From Bryobacterales bacterium (GTDB lineage: Bacteria; Acidobacteriota; Terriglobia; Bryobacterales; UBA6623), in the NCBI GenBank assembly GCA_028819215.1, contig JAPPMG010000035.1, positions 1 to 38,556 of the forward strand: a stretch of DNA of 38,556 bases. The letters are read 5' to 3'. Positions 19,087 through 27,504 of the stretch are shown here, piece by piece (position 1 is the stretch's first letter; each line of letters begins with the position of its first letter). A program made the position numbers and the translations under genes. The notes under the pieces are model-generated. The model did not search any database and was not told where the DNA came from. It saw only the letters and a list, made by a program, of their open reading frames with translations.

Positions 19087-22000
19087 ATGATTCTCGATCA
19101 CCAAGGACAGCCTGGCGGAAGCTTGGAGCGGTACTTGGCATCGATCGTGGTCCGGCTGCGCGCAGCCGCAGCCGCCAAAGGCTTGGGGGCCTTGGGGCTG
19201 ACAGCCCTATGCGTGACGGCGGCATGCGTCTTCCTGGCCAACCGGGCGGCGTTCTCCGACGCCAGCGTCATAGGCTCTCGCACCGTGTTGCTGGCGGCGC
19301 TGGCAGCGGTCGTCGTGCTGCTGCTGGTCCTGCCGCTGCGCCGTTTGGTCAAGGGCCGGGCGTTTGCGCGCGCTGCGGACGAGGCCGAGCGCCGCTCGCC
19401 TGAGTTTGGCGGGCGCTTGCGCACGTGGGCGGACGAACGCGACCGCGCTGAGGCCGGCGGGCGGGAGCCCAGTCCGCTGCTCGCATTGCTCGCCCGCGAC
19501 ACGTCGCTGACATCGGCGGTCGTGCCCTTGGACGCGGTGGTGAGCCGGGCCTTGGTCGCCCTGTTCGCCGCGACCGGCTTGGTCGCGGTGCTGGCCCTGT
19601 GTTGGATGGCCGTTGCCGGTCCGGGCTATTGGGGCTACGGCACGTCGCGGCTTTGGACCGGCTGGTTTCTCACGCACGAGGATCCGCTCTACCAGCTTCA
19701 GGTCGAGCCCGGGGACACGTCGATCCGCCAAGGGGGGCGGCTGGAAGTCACAGCCCTGCCGCTCGGCTTCGAGCCGCCGCTGGTCGAACTGTATGCGAAG
19801 TTCGAGAGCAGCGTGGACTGGGAGCGCGCGCCGATGGGACCGCAGCTGGAGGGCGCCGGCTACGGGTTCTCGTTCTCGATGGTCCGAGAGCCGCTGCGTT
19901 ACTACGTCGAGGCAGGACGGCTGCGCAGCCGCGAGTTCAGAGTCGACGTCATTGCCATGCCCACGGTGGAGAACATCCGGCTTGAGTTCGAGTACCCGGC
20001 GTGGAGCGGCCTCAAGCCCAGCGTGCAGGATCCGGGCGGCGACATCATGGCGGTGGCTGGCACCAACGTCGGGGTGATCCTCACTACGGACAAGGAACTT
20101 GCTGACGGCTTGCTGGTGGTCGGCGAGGAGGAAGTCCCGCTGCTGGGCAATCGCGCAGAAATTATCGTGGGGGAGGACTCTTCCTACCACGTGGCAGCCA
20201 TGCACCGCGGGGAGCGCGTGCGCCTCACCGAGGACTACTTCATCACCGCCGTGCCTGACGAGAAGCCGGAGGTCAAGATCCTCGAGCCGGGCCGCGATTG
20301 GCGCGCAACCAGCATCGAGGAGGTCGCCGTGCGGCTCGAAGCCACCGACGATTTCGGCTTGCGCGGCTTGCACCTGCACTACGCGGTCAATGGCGTGGAT
20401 CAGGATGCCGTGCCGATCCCCGCCCGGCGCGGCGCGCTGGAGGCGAGCGGCAGCCACACATTCTTCTTGGAAGACCTCGGTGGGGGAGCGCGAAGCGCGC
20501 CGGAGGCCGTCGACGAGGGCGAGGAGTCCCTGGCGCCGCCCGCTCCCGAGGCGGGCCTCATCCCCGGAGACCTGATCAGCTATTACATCGTCGCCAAGGA
20601 TGCCAAGAAAGAAGTCCGCAGCGACATGTACTTCATCAACGTGCAGCCTTTCGAGCGGCGCTTCTCGCAATCTCAACAGGCGGGCGGCCAGGGCCAGCAG
20701 GGCCAGCAACAGGACGAGATCTCGCGGCGCCAGAAGGAAATCATCCTTGCGACCTGGAACTTGATCAAGGAGCGCGACGCCGAGGACGGCCGGGAGGAGC
20801 CCAAGCTGCGCGAGAGTGCCGAGATGCTCTCGGAGCTACAGGGCACGTTGATGCAGCAGGCCCAGACCTTGGTGCAGCGCACGCGAGCGCGCCAGTTGAC
20901 CAGGACCGATCCCAAGTTCGCGCAGTTTGCCGAACTGATGGAGCAGGCCGCCGGCTTCATGCAGCCCGCGGCCGAAGCGCTGCAGGCCTTCCGGCTCGAT
21001 GATGCGGTCGGGCCGGAGCAGCAGGCGCTGCAGTTCCTGCTGCGAGCGGAGAACCTGTTCACCGACATCCAAGTGACCATGGGGCGCGGCGGAGGCGGAG
21101 GCGGAGGCGGCGCCTCGCGCGATCTGGCCGAAATGTTCGAACTCGAGATGGATCTTGAGAAGAACCAGTACGAGACCGGCAGCGGGTCGTCCGGGCAGCA
21201 GATCGAGCAGGAAATCGACGAGGCGATGAAGAAGCTCGAGGAGCTGGCGCGGCGCCAAGAGCGCTTGGCCGAGCAAGCCCAGGACCGCTCGCGGGCGAGC
21301 TTCGAGCAGCGCTGGCAGCAGGAAATGCTGCGGCGCGAAGCCGAGGATCTCAAGCGCGAGCTGGAGCAGCTCCAGCGTCGCCAGCAAAACCAGGGGGGCC
21401 AGCAGAGCCGGGCGCAGGGCGGACAGAGTTCCCAGTCGCAAGGGTCGGCGAGCGGTCAGTCCGGCATGCGCCAACAGCTGGACCGCACGATCCGCCAGCT
21501 CGAGCGGGCAGCGCGCGAGATGGAGCAAGGGGGCCAGGGCGGCGACCAGCGCGCCTCCTCCGCGCGGGCCCAGCGCGAGCTGCAGCAGGCCCTGGAAGCG
21601 CTCCAGCAGCAGCGCCAGCAGCAGAGTCAGTCCGCCGTCAGCGAGATGGCGGAGGAGGCGGCCCGGCTCGCCGAGGAGCAGGAGCAGGCGGCCAGCGAGC
21701 TGGACCGCTCGCTCAAGGTCGCCCTGGAGGCGCTGAAGGCGCAAGGGGGGCGGCAGAACGGCCCGTTGCCGACGGGCATGACCCGCGAGGAAGAGATCGA
21801 CCTGGCGGATCGCAAGCGCAGCATGCGCGATCGCCTGTCCGAGATCGAAAAGGGAATCCAGACGCACTCGCGCATGCTGCGCGAGCGCAATGACGAGGCT
21901 TCCAAGGCGCTGATGAACGCCTTGATCGAATTGCAGCAGTCGGAAGCCCTCCCGGCGATGCAGTATGCCGAGGACCTGATCCGGCGGGGGTTGGCACCGT

Positions 22001-22752
22001 ATGCGGCGGGCAACGAGGAAGCGATTTCGCGGGCCATCCGCCGGCTGCGCGACAACCTGCGCGACGCGGGCGAGCTGGCCCAGAAGGAGGGCGGCGGAGC
22101 AGAGCGGGGACTGGAGAGGCTGCTCTCGAGCGTGGAGCAGATGCGCCGCGACCTGGAACGGGCAATGGTTCCGGGGCAAGACCGCGAGGGGAACCGCTCG
22201 GGCCAAGGGCGCGGGCAGCAGCCCGGAGGCGACCAGCCCGGCCAGCAGTCCGGGCAGGGCACCGGCGGCAGCGGCGATCCAAGCCGTCCTGGCGGCCGCG
22301 CGGGAGTTGGCGCAGCGAACGGCGAATGGCGGGGCGGCTGGGGCGGCACCGAATCCCTTGGCGATGGCCGGCCGCGCGGGTCTTTCGGCGTCCGGCCGCT
22401 CGAGCCGGCCGAGCGCGATCGCATGGAGCGCGCCCTGGAGGAGGGAATCGCCGACATTCCCAGGCTGGCCCAGCAACTCCGGATGACGCGGGAGTTCGAC
22501 CCGCGCGAGATCGCTGAGCTGCGGAACTTCGCCCGCGAGCTGGGCGACGGCCGCTTTCTCGGCAACCCGGAACTGCTAGAGCAGGAATACCGCAACGTGC
22601 TCGCGATGCTTGAGCAGATCGAAGTCAAGCTGCGGCGCCAAGTCGAGCTGGACGACAAGGAAGAGGTGCGCGCTATCGTTTCCGAGCCGGTACCGGAGTC
22701 GTACCGCGAGGCCGTTGCGGAATACTACCGCAGGCTCGGAGGATCGAAGTAG
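19087..22752 (+). CDS. DUF4175-like giant membrane coiled-coil protein
   Basis: The 1221-residue protein has three N-terminal membrane helices (about 34-51, 66-83, 154-176). A large beta-rich extracytoplasmic part follows (about 180-520, with EKPEVKILEPGRDW and LISYYIVAKDAKKEVRSD). The rest is mostly long coiled coil, very rich in Gln, Glu and Arg. A nine-glycine-rich linker sits near residue 668, and low-complexity Gln/Gly/Ser tracts lie near 765-800 and 1035-1085. A folded helical end closes it (PLEPAERDRMERALEEGIAD). It resembles DUF4175-type proteins found after BatA/MoxR genes, and may be a scaffold reaching from the membrane to the wall or outer membrane. The biased composition is internal and not a sign of frameshift. 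AGAGGGG precedes the ATG. Confidence 0.8.
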   Translation: MILDHQGQPGGSLERYLASIVVRLRAAAAAKGLGALGLTALCVTAACVFLANRAAFSDASVIGSRTVLLAALAAVVVLLLVLPLRRLVKGRAFARAADEAERRSPEFGGRLRTWADERDRAEAGGREPSPLLALLARDTSLTSAVVPLDAVVSRALVALFAATGLVAVLALCWMAVAGPGYWGYGTSRLWTGWFLTHEDPLYQLQVEPGDTSIRQGGRLEVTALPLGFEPPLVELYAKFESSVDWERAPMGPQLEGAGYGFSFSMVREPLRYYVEAGRLRSREFRVDVIAMPTVENIRLEFEYPAWSGLKPSVQDPGGDIMAVAGTNVGVILTTDKELADGLLVVGEEEVPLLGNRAEIIVGEDSSYHVAAMHRGERVRLTEDYFITAVPDEKPEVKILEPGRDWRATSIEEVAVRLEATDDFGLRGLHLHYAVNGVDQDAVPIPARRGALEASGSHTFFLEDLGGGARSAPEAVDEGEESLAPPAPEAGLIPGDLISYYIVAKDAKKEVRSDMYFINVQPFERRFSQSQQAGGQGQQGQQQDEISRRQKEIILATWNLIKERDAEDGREEPKLRESAEMLSELQGTLMQQAQTLVQRTRARQLTRTDPKFAQFAELMEQAAGFMQPAAEALQAFRLDDAVGPEQQALQFLLRAENLFTDIQVTMGRGGGGGGGGASRDLAEMFELEMDLEKNQYETGSGSSGQQIEQEIDEAMKKLEELARRQERLAEQAQDRSRASFEQRWQQEMLRREAEDLKRELEQLQRRQQNQGGQQSRAQGGQSSQSQGSASGQSGMRQQLDRTIRQLERAAREMEQGGQGGDQRASSARAQRELQQALEALQQQRQQQSQSAVSEMAEEAARLAEEQEQAASELDRSLKVALEALKAQGGRQNGPLPTGMTREEEIDLADRKRSMRDRLSEIEKGIQTHSRMLRERNDEASKALMNALIELQQSEALPAMQYAEDLIRRGLAPYAAGNEEAISRAIRRLRDNLRDAGELAQKEGGGAERGLERLLSSVEQMRRDLERAMVPGQDREGNRSGQGRGQQPGGDQPGQQSGQGTGGSGDPSRPGGRAGVGAANGEWRGGWGGTESLGDGRPRGSFGVRPLEPAERDRMERALEEGIADIPRLAQQLRMTREFDPREIAELRNFARELGDGRFLGNPELLEQEYRNVLAMLEQIEVKLRRQVELDDKEEVRAIVSEPVPESYREAVAEYYRRLGGSK

Positions 22753-22764
22753 CGAGACCCGCGC

Positions 22765-23142
22765 ATGTGGACCTCGACGAACAATCCGGATCAGACCGGA
22801 GCATACGCCGCGCATCGCAGCATCGCGCCGGAAATCCGGGGCCGGATCATCCGCTCGGAGGTCGAGGGGGGCGTGCGCATGCGCGCCTTGGAAGAGGGAG
22901 ACCGGGTCTTGGTGAAGACGGCCAACCGGATCTACCACATCGAAATCCGGGGCGGCAGGACTTGGATTTCTGGCCATCCGCACTTCTGTCCGCAGCCGGT
23001 GGCGGTCTTGGTGCGAGGCTCGACCTGGGGCGGGGCGATGCTCAAGCCCGACTATCTCGGCTTGGGCATGCACATGGAGTTCCACCATCCCGACCACGCC
23101 ACGGTGGTGACTTCCAAGATCGAATCGGTCTCGGTGGGCTGA
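22765..23142 (+). CDS. Small conserved-looking hypothetical protein
   Basis: The 125-residue protein appears to be mostly beta strands, with no signal peptide or membrane helix. It contains LEEGDRVLVKTANRIYHIEIRGG, then TWISGHPHFCPQPVAVLVRGSTWGG and LGLGMHMEFHHPDHATVVTS. The clustered His residues and a Cys could bind metal, but no known motif is recognised. The ATG at 22765 follows the DUF4175 stop by 12 bp, so it is probably the last gene of the operon. An internal ATG at 22879 is a possible shorter start. It faces the deacetylase gene tail-to-tail across 12 bp. Function unknown. Confidence 0.65.
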   Translation: MWTSTNNPDQTGAYAAHRSIAPEIRGRIIRSEVEGGVRMRALEEGDRVLVKTANRIYHIEIRGGRTWISGHPHFCPQPVAVLVRGSTWGGAMLKPDYLGLGMHMEFHHPDHATVVTSKIESVSVG

Positions 23143-23154
23143 AGCACTGCAAGG

Positions 23155-24096
23155 CTACCCCAGCAGGGCGCTGACATGGCTCTCCACGCTGGAGGCTAGG
23201 CCGGCAAGGCTGTAGCCTCCCTCCAGAGCGGACACCAGCCGCCCGTGGGCATGCTTGTCCGCGACGTCCTGCAGCAGCTCTGTCAGCTCGGCGAAATCGG
23301 CATCGGCGAGGCGGAACTGGCCCAGCGGGTCTCCCAAGCGCGAGTCGAACCCAGCGGAGATCATGACGAGCTCGGGGGCGAAGGCTTCGGCAGCGGGCAG
23401 CAGCCTGTCGCGGAAGGCGCCGAAGATCTCTTCGCGGCCGGTGTGCGCCGGGAACGGGCAATTGATGGTTGTGCCTGCTCCCGCACCTTCGCCGGTTTCG
23501 TCGCGCATGCCAGTGCCTGGATACCACGGTGACTGGTGCGTGCTGAAGAACAGCACGGAAGGATCCTCGTAGAAGATGTCCTGCGTGCCGTTGCCGTGAT
23601 GCACGTCCCAGTCCACGATCAGGACGCGCTGCAAGCCGTGGCGCTCGATCGCGTGGCGCGCCCCGATCGCGACGCTGTTGAAGACGCAGAATCCCATCCC
23701 CTGTTTCGGGCGCGCATGGTGGCCGGGCGGCCTTAGCGCGCAAAAGGCTTGCTTGACGGGCCCCTTCAGGACTGAGTCCACGGCCGAGCAGACCGCGCCG
23801 ACTGCCATGCGCGCCGCCGACAGGGAACCCCTCCCCACATGCGTGTCTCCCGTGGAGAGCATGCGGTTCCCAGCGCCGATCTCGCGTTCGACCAGTTCGA
23901 TGTAGTCGGCTCCGTGGCACAGACGCAGCGTGTCGAAACCGGCCTCTTCGCAGTCCCGGGCTTGCATGCGCCCGGCTAGTCCGCTTGAGCGGAGCGCGCG
24001 CAGTACGGCCTCGAATCGCTCGACACGCTCAGGGTGCCCGTGTGGAGTGCGATGGTCGCGGGACGATTCGGGAGCTATGAGTAGCGTGGGTGGCAT
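23155..24096 (-). CDS. Histone deacetylase superfamily zinc amidohydrolase
   Basis: This 313-residue cytoplasmic enzyme has the arginase/deacetylase fold. Active-site residues are visible: RPPGHHA with His126/His127, Asp164 and His166 in VDWDVHHGNGT, Asp251 in SAGFDSR, and the tyrosine of LEGGYSL. Bacterial class II relatives (HDAH, acetylpolyamine and acetoin-utilisation types) remove acetyl groups from small amides or lysines. HPERVERF near the start and the compact length fit the HDAH/AcuC-like side. The substrate cannot be read from sequence. The ATG at 24096 gives MPPTLLIAPE. It is transcribed divergently from the histidine kinase across 118 bp. Confidence 0.92.
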   Translation of the reverse strand: MPPTLLIAPESSRDHRTPHGHPERVERFEAVLRALRSSGLAGRMQARDCEEAGFDTLRLCHGADYIELVEREIGAGNRMLSTGDTHVGRGSLSAARMAVGAVCSAVDSVLKGPVKQAFCALRPPGHHARPKQGMGFCVFNSVAIGARHAIERHGLQRVLIVDWDVHHGNGTQDIFYEDPSVLFFSTHQSPWYPGTGMRDETGEGAGAGTTINCPFPAHTGREEIFGAFRDRLLPAAEAFAPELVMISAGFDSRLGDPLGQFRLADADFAELTELLQDVADKHAHGRLVSALEGGYSLAGLASSVESHVSALLG

Positions 24097-24214
24097 TGAG
24101 GCTGTTCCGACAACGCGTCGGGAGTGCCGAACTTCCTAATAGTGTCGCGCACGGCCGGGCTAGCCGGATGCGCCGCTGGCGGAGGCCGGCCGTGATTGCC
24201 ATAATCGGATAGCC

Positions 24215-26074
24215 GTGCCGCTACAGTTTCTCGGCAAGAACCGGCTCGCGCTGGTCATCCTGCTTTGCGTCGCAATGCTCGTCCTGCTGGGCGCGCTACA
24301 GTTCGCTTGGACGGGGCAGGTCAGCGAGGCGCAGGCGGCAATGATGCAGAATGCCCTGTCCAACTCAGTGCGCCAGCTCGAACAGGAAACCGAGCGTGAG
24401 CTGATGTTCCTGCTCTCACTGATGCGCCCGGAGGGGCGAGGCGGGCAGCAACTGGACTGGAGCAGGTGCGCCGAAGGGTATGCGATTTGGGCCGAAACCA
24501 CCGCCCACGCAGGCTTGCTGGCACGGATCTTGGTGCATCAATCGGGCCGCGATGGCGAAGCGAGCTTGCAGGAATTGCCTCTTGGGGAGACCGAGCCGGT
24601 GGCTGCCGAGTGGGACCCCCAACTCGCGTCGGTCGAGCGTGCTCTAGCCGAAGTGGCCGGGCGGTTCGGCCGTGGCCGCGGCCCCTTCACGTGGACGCTG
24701 CTTCCTGAGGTCAGCGCTGTCGTGCGGCCGATCGTGACTCTAGACCGGCTCAGGCGAGGAGCACAGCGCGTGCCCCGCAGCAGCGGATCGGCGTTCATCA
24801 TCGTCGTGTTGGATTGGAGCTATGTTGCTGATGAAATGCTTCCCGGACTGATCGACCGGTTGTTCTCCGGCGCTGATGGCGAGCGCCTGTACGAAGTGGC
24901 AATCGCTGTCCGCAATGGCGAGAATGGCGAGCGCTTCCTATACCGATCGGACCCGTCCATTGACGCCGCTTGGCTGGCCGGCGCGGACATGCGGCGGCGT
25001 TCAAGGCTGTTCCGGTCGCTGCCGGAGCGCCCCGGGCCGCCGCAAGCGGGGCCCCCAGGCGGGCCGGATCCGATTCGCCGGCTCGCGCTGGAAGCCGGGC
25101 GCGACGAGCGCGCGGGCGAGGCGGGTGGTCAGGGCCAGCAGGGCGGTGTGCGTCCGCCGCAGGGGGGGCGGGGCCGAATCGTGATCGCCGGTGCTGGTGC
25201 CGGGCTGGGCGTGGAGTTGGCGGCCGCTCACGTTTCGGGCTCTCTTGCCGGAGCGGTTGCGCGACAGCGGGCGCGCAACCTAGGAGCGGGATTGGGAGGC
25301 TTGCTGCTGCTGGCCGGGGCCATGGCCTTGGTGGTGGTCTCCGCGCGGCGGGCATCGCGGTTGGCCGCGATGCAAATGGAATTCATCGCTGGCGTCTCTC
25401 ACGAGCTGCGTACGCCGTTGTCAGTGATCTGCTCGGTCGGGGAGAACCTCGCCGACGGCGTCGTCTCGTCCGCGGAAGGGGCCAAGCGGTACGGGCAGCT
25501 CATCTTCAGCCAGGGTCGGCGCTTGGGCGAGATGGTCGAGCAGACCTTGCAGTTTGCCTCGCTGGAGTCGGGCAAGCGGCAGTTCAAGCTGGCTCGGATC
25601 GATCCGGAAATGGCCGTGCAACGCGCCGTGGATCAAGCGCGTCCAATGATCGAGCAGGCGGGGTTCGCGCTTGAGCGCGGTACCGTCCCTGGCCTGCCGC
25701 GGGTTCGCGCCGACGAGAACGCCTTGCAGCAGATACTCGCCAACTTGATCAGCAACGCCGTCAAGTATGGTGATCCGGGCCGCTGGATTCGCGTTGAAGC
25801 GGACACGAGCGAAAGCGACGGTGACCCCGAGGTGCGGATCCGGGTCTGCGACCGCGGCAGGGGAATCCCGAAAGAGGAGGAAGAGCGGGTGTTCGACGCC
25901 TTCTATCGCGGGGCAGCCGCGGGGGATGGGAACATCGAGGGGTCTGGATTGGGGCTCAAGCTGGCGCGCGACCTCGCACAAGGCATGGGCGGTAAGCTCT
26001 CGATGCAGAGCGAGCCCGGCCAGGGCAGCGTGTTCACGCTGCACTTGCCGGCGCTGGTGGATGCGGAGGCATAG
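24215..26074 (+). CDS. Membrane sensor histidine kinase
   Basis: This 619-residue two-component sensor has helix 1 at about 10-30 (ALVILLCVAMLVLLGALQFAW). A periplasmic sensor of about 310 residues follows, with a Gly/Pro/Gln-rich low-complexity stretch near 270-325, and then helix 2 (about 350-372). The HisKA domain has His396 (FIAGVSHELRTPLS), and the HATPase domain has N-box NLISNAVKYG, G1 CDRGRGIP, F-box and G2 GSGLGLKL. All catalytic motifs are intact. The start is a GTG. A CATAAT sequence 9 bp upstream could be a -10, giving a nearly leaderless mRNA. The cognate regulator follows after 11 bp. The sensed signal is unknown. Confidence 0.92.
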   Translation: MPLQFLGKNRLALVILLCVAMLVLLGALQFAWTGQVSEAQAAMMQNALSNSVRQLEQETERELMFLLSLMRPEGRGGQQLDWSRCAEGYAIWAETTAHAGLLARILVHQSGRDGEASLQELPLGETEPVAAEWDPQLASVERALAEVAGRFGRGRGPFTWTLLPEVSAVVRPIVTLDRLRRGAQRVPRSSGSAFIIVVLDWSYVADEMLPGLIDRLFSGADGERLYEVAIAVRNGENGERFLYRSDPSIDAAWLAGADMRRRSRLFRSLPERPGPPQAGPPGGPDPIRRLALEAGRDERAGEAGGQGQQGGVRPPQGGRGRIVIAGAGAGLGVELAAAHVSGSLAGAVARQRARNLGAGLGGLLLLAGAMALVVVSARRASRLAAMQMEFIAGVSHELRTPLSVICSVGENLADGVVSSAEGAKRYGQLIFSQGRRLGEMVEQTLQFASLESGKRQFKLARIDPEMAVQRAVDQARPMIEQAGFALERGTVPGLPRVRADENALQQILANLISNAVKYGDPGRWIRVEADTSESDGDPEVRIRVCDRGRGIPKEEEERVFDAFYRGAAAGDGNIEGSGLGLKLARDLAQGMGGKLSMQSEPGQGSVFTLHLPALVDAEA

Positions 26075-26085
26075 CAGGACCCGCG

Positions 26086-26784
26086 ATGTCGCGCATCTTG
26101 GTCATCGAAGACGAGGCTGGCATCCGCATGACCATCGAGGACCGCCTCAAGGCCGAGGGTTACGAGGTCGAGGTGGCCGAGGATGGCGTGAGCGGCTATC
26201 GGCGCGCCTGCGCCGGCGGCATCGACTTAGTCGTGTTGGATCTGATGCTACCCAAGAAGCCGGGCCTCGACATCTGTCGCGACCTTCGCGGGGCGGGCAT
26301 TGTCACGCCCGTGCTGATGCTCACCGCCAAGGGGCAGGTGATGGATCGGGTCAAGGGTTTGCGCACAGGAGCCGACGATTACTTGGTAAAGCCGTTCCAG
26401 ATGGTCGAGTTGGTGGCGCGGATCGAGGCCTTGCTGCGGCGCGACCGCATCAAGGGAGGGGCCAGCGAGGCCAAGGTGTACGCGTTCGGCGACGTGCGGG
26501 TCGATTCCAAGCAGGCGGCGGTATCTCGCGGAGACGAGGAACTGCAGCTCTCGGCGAAGGAGTACCAATTGCTGCTGTACTTCGTCCAGCATCCGCAACA
26601 GGCGCTCTCGCGGGACCGCCTGCTGCGGGAGGTCTGGAATTACCGGGCCGAAGTTTCGACTAGGACGGTCGACGTGCACGTCGGCTGGCTGCGGCAAAAA
26701 ATAGAGGACGATTCGCGCAAGCCGCGCTGGATCGTCACCCGGCACGGTATCGGATATATCTTCGATCCCAGGGAACGCAGCTAG
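26086..26784 (+). CDS. OmpR/PhoB-family response regulator
   Basis: This 232-residue transcription factor has an N-terminal receiver domain with phosphoacceptor Asp52 (VVLDLMLP), acidic pocket Glu8-Asp9, Thr80 and Lys102 (DDYLVKPF). The C-terminal winged helix contains LSAKEYQLLLYF and STRTVDVHVGWLRQKI, with the terminal hairpin GIGYIFD. It follows the histidine kinase by 11 bp and is surely its partner. The molybdoenzyme gene starts 33 bp downstream on the same strand, so that gene is either a target or simply co-transcribed. Confidence 0.93.
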   Translation: MSRILVIEDEAGIRMTIEDRLKAEGYEVEVAEDGVSGYRRACAGGIDLVVLDLMLPKKPGLDICRDLRGAGIVTPVLMLTAKGQVMDRVKGLRTGADDYLVKPFQMVELVARIEALLRRDRIKGGASEAKVYAFGDVRVDSKQAAVSRGDEELQLSAKEYQLLLYFVQHPQQALSRDRLLREVWNYRAEVSTRTVDVHVGWLRQKIEDDSRKPRWIVTRHGIGYIFDPRERS

Positions 26785-26817
26785 GTCCCTCGCCCTGCTG
26801 GTAGACTCAAGGCAAGC

Positions 26818-27504
26818 ATGAACCGTCGTCGCTTCATGGGCGCTGCGGCCGCCGCCACTGTTCCGGGCATGCGGGCGGCGTCCCGAGACAGGATCCTGCT
26901 GCCCACGGACACGCCGGACGAGCTTGGCTTCAGGATCATGTGGTACAACCCCGGGCCGGCGATCGACAAGAGCGCGTATCGCCTCGAGGTCGCCGGGCTG
27001 GTCGAGAAGCCGCAGCGGCTCGACATAGGCAGGCTGCGCTCCTACCCTAGGGTCGAGCAATCCACGCGCCTGAAGTGCGTGCAGTGTTGGTCCGCCCGCA
27101 CGACGTGGGGTGGATTCCGCTTCGACGAACTGCTGGAGGATGTCAAGCCGCTGGCCAAGGCGAAGTCCGTGCGCATCGACTGCGCCGACAAGTGGTATGA
27201 GTACATGTCGCTCGATGAGATGGCGGAGCCCGGTGTGATGTTGTGCCTGGAGATGGCCGGCCAGCCGCTGACAGACCAGCACGGTGCGCCATTGCGCCTG
27301 CTGGCGCCGTCGAAGTACGGATACAAGTCGGCGAAGCTGGTGACCAAGATCACCTTTGTGGAGAAGGGCGGCGGATCGATGGCATGCGACATCGGGCCGT
27401 ATTACTCCCCCTCAGGCGAGATCCTGCCGGGCTACGACCATCCGCTGGACTTGGGCCCCAACGTGCGGAAGAAGATCCCCGGCGGGGAGATTGTCGCTTA
27501 CTGA
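26818..27504 (+). CDS. MsrP/sulfite-oxidase-type molybdopterin oxidoreductase with Tat signal
   Basis: The 228-residue protein starts with a twin-arginine signal (NRRRFMGAAAAA), so it is exported folded with its cofactor. The domain is the oxidoreductase molybdopterin fold (PF00174 type). RLKCVQCWSARTTWGGF supplies Cys87, aligned with the Mo-binding cysteine of the CVEGWS motif. The adjacent Cys90 replaces the usual Gly. LDEMAEPGVMLCLEMAGQPL and LLAPSKYGYKSAK are further family motifs. E. coli MsrP repairs oxidised methionine in the periplasm, receiving electrons from MsrQ. No msrQ is visible here. It sits just after the two-component pair and overlaps the next gene by one base (TGATG). The exact substrate is unproven. 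Confidence 0.85.
   Translation: MNRRRFMGAAAAATVPGMRAASRDRILLPTDTPDELGFRIMWYNPGPAIDKSAYRLEVAGLVEKPQRLDIGRLRSYPRVEQSTRLKCVQCWSARTTWGGFRFDELLEDVKPLAKAKSVRIDCADKWYEYMSLDEMAEPGVMLCLEMAGQPLTDQHGAPLRLLAPSKYGYKSAKLVTKITFVEKGGGSMACDIGPYYSPSGEILPGYDHPLDLGPNVRKKIPGGEIVAY

Noticed and set aside
20680..22300. Repetitive Gln/Arg codons as a possible tandem repeat or CRISPR-like array
   Set aside because: Repeats are short, irregular and in frame, consistent with coiled coil and low-complexity protein.
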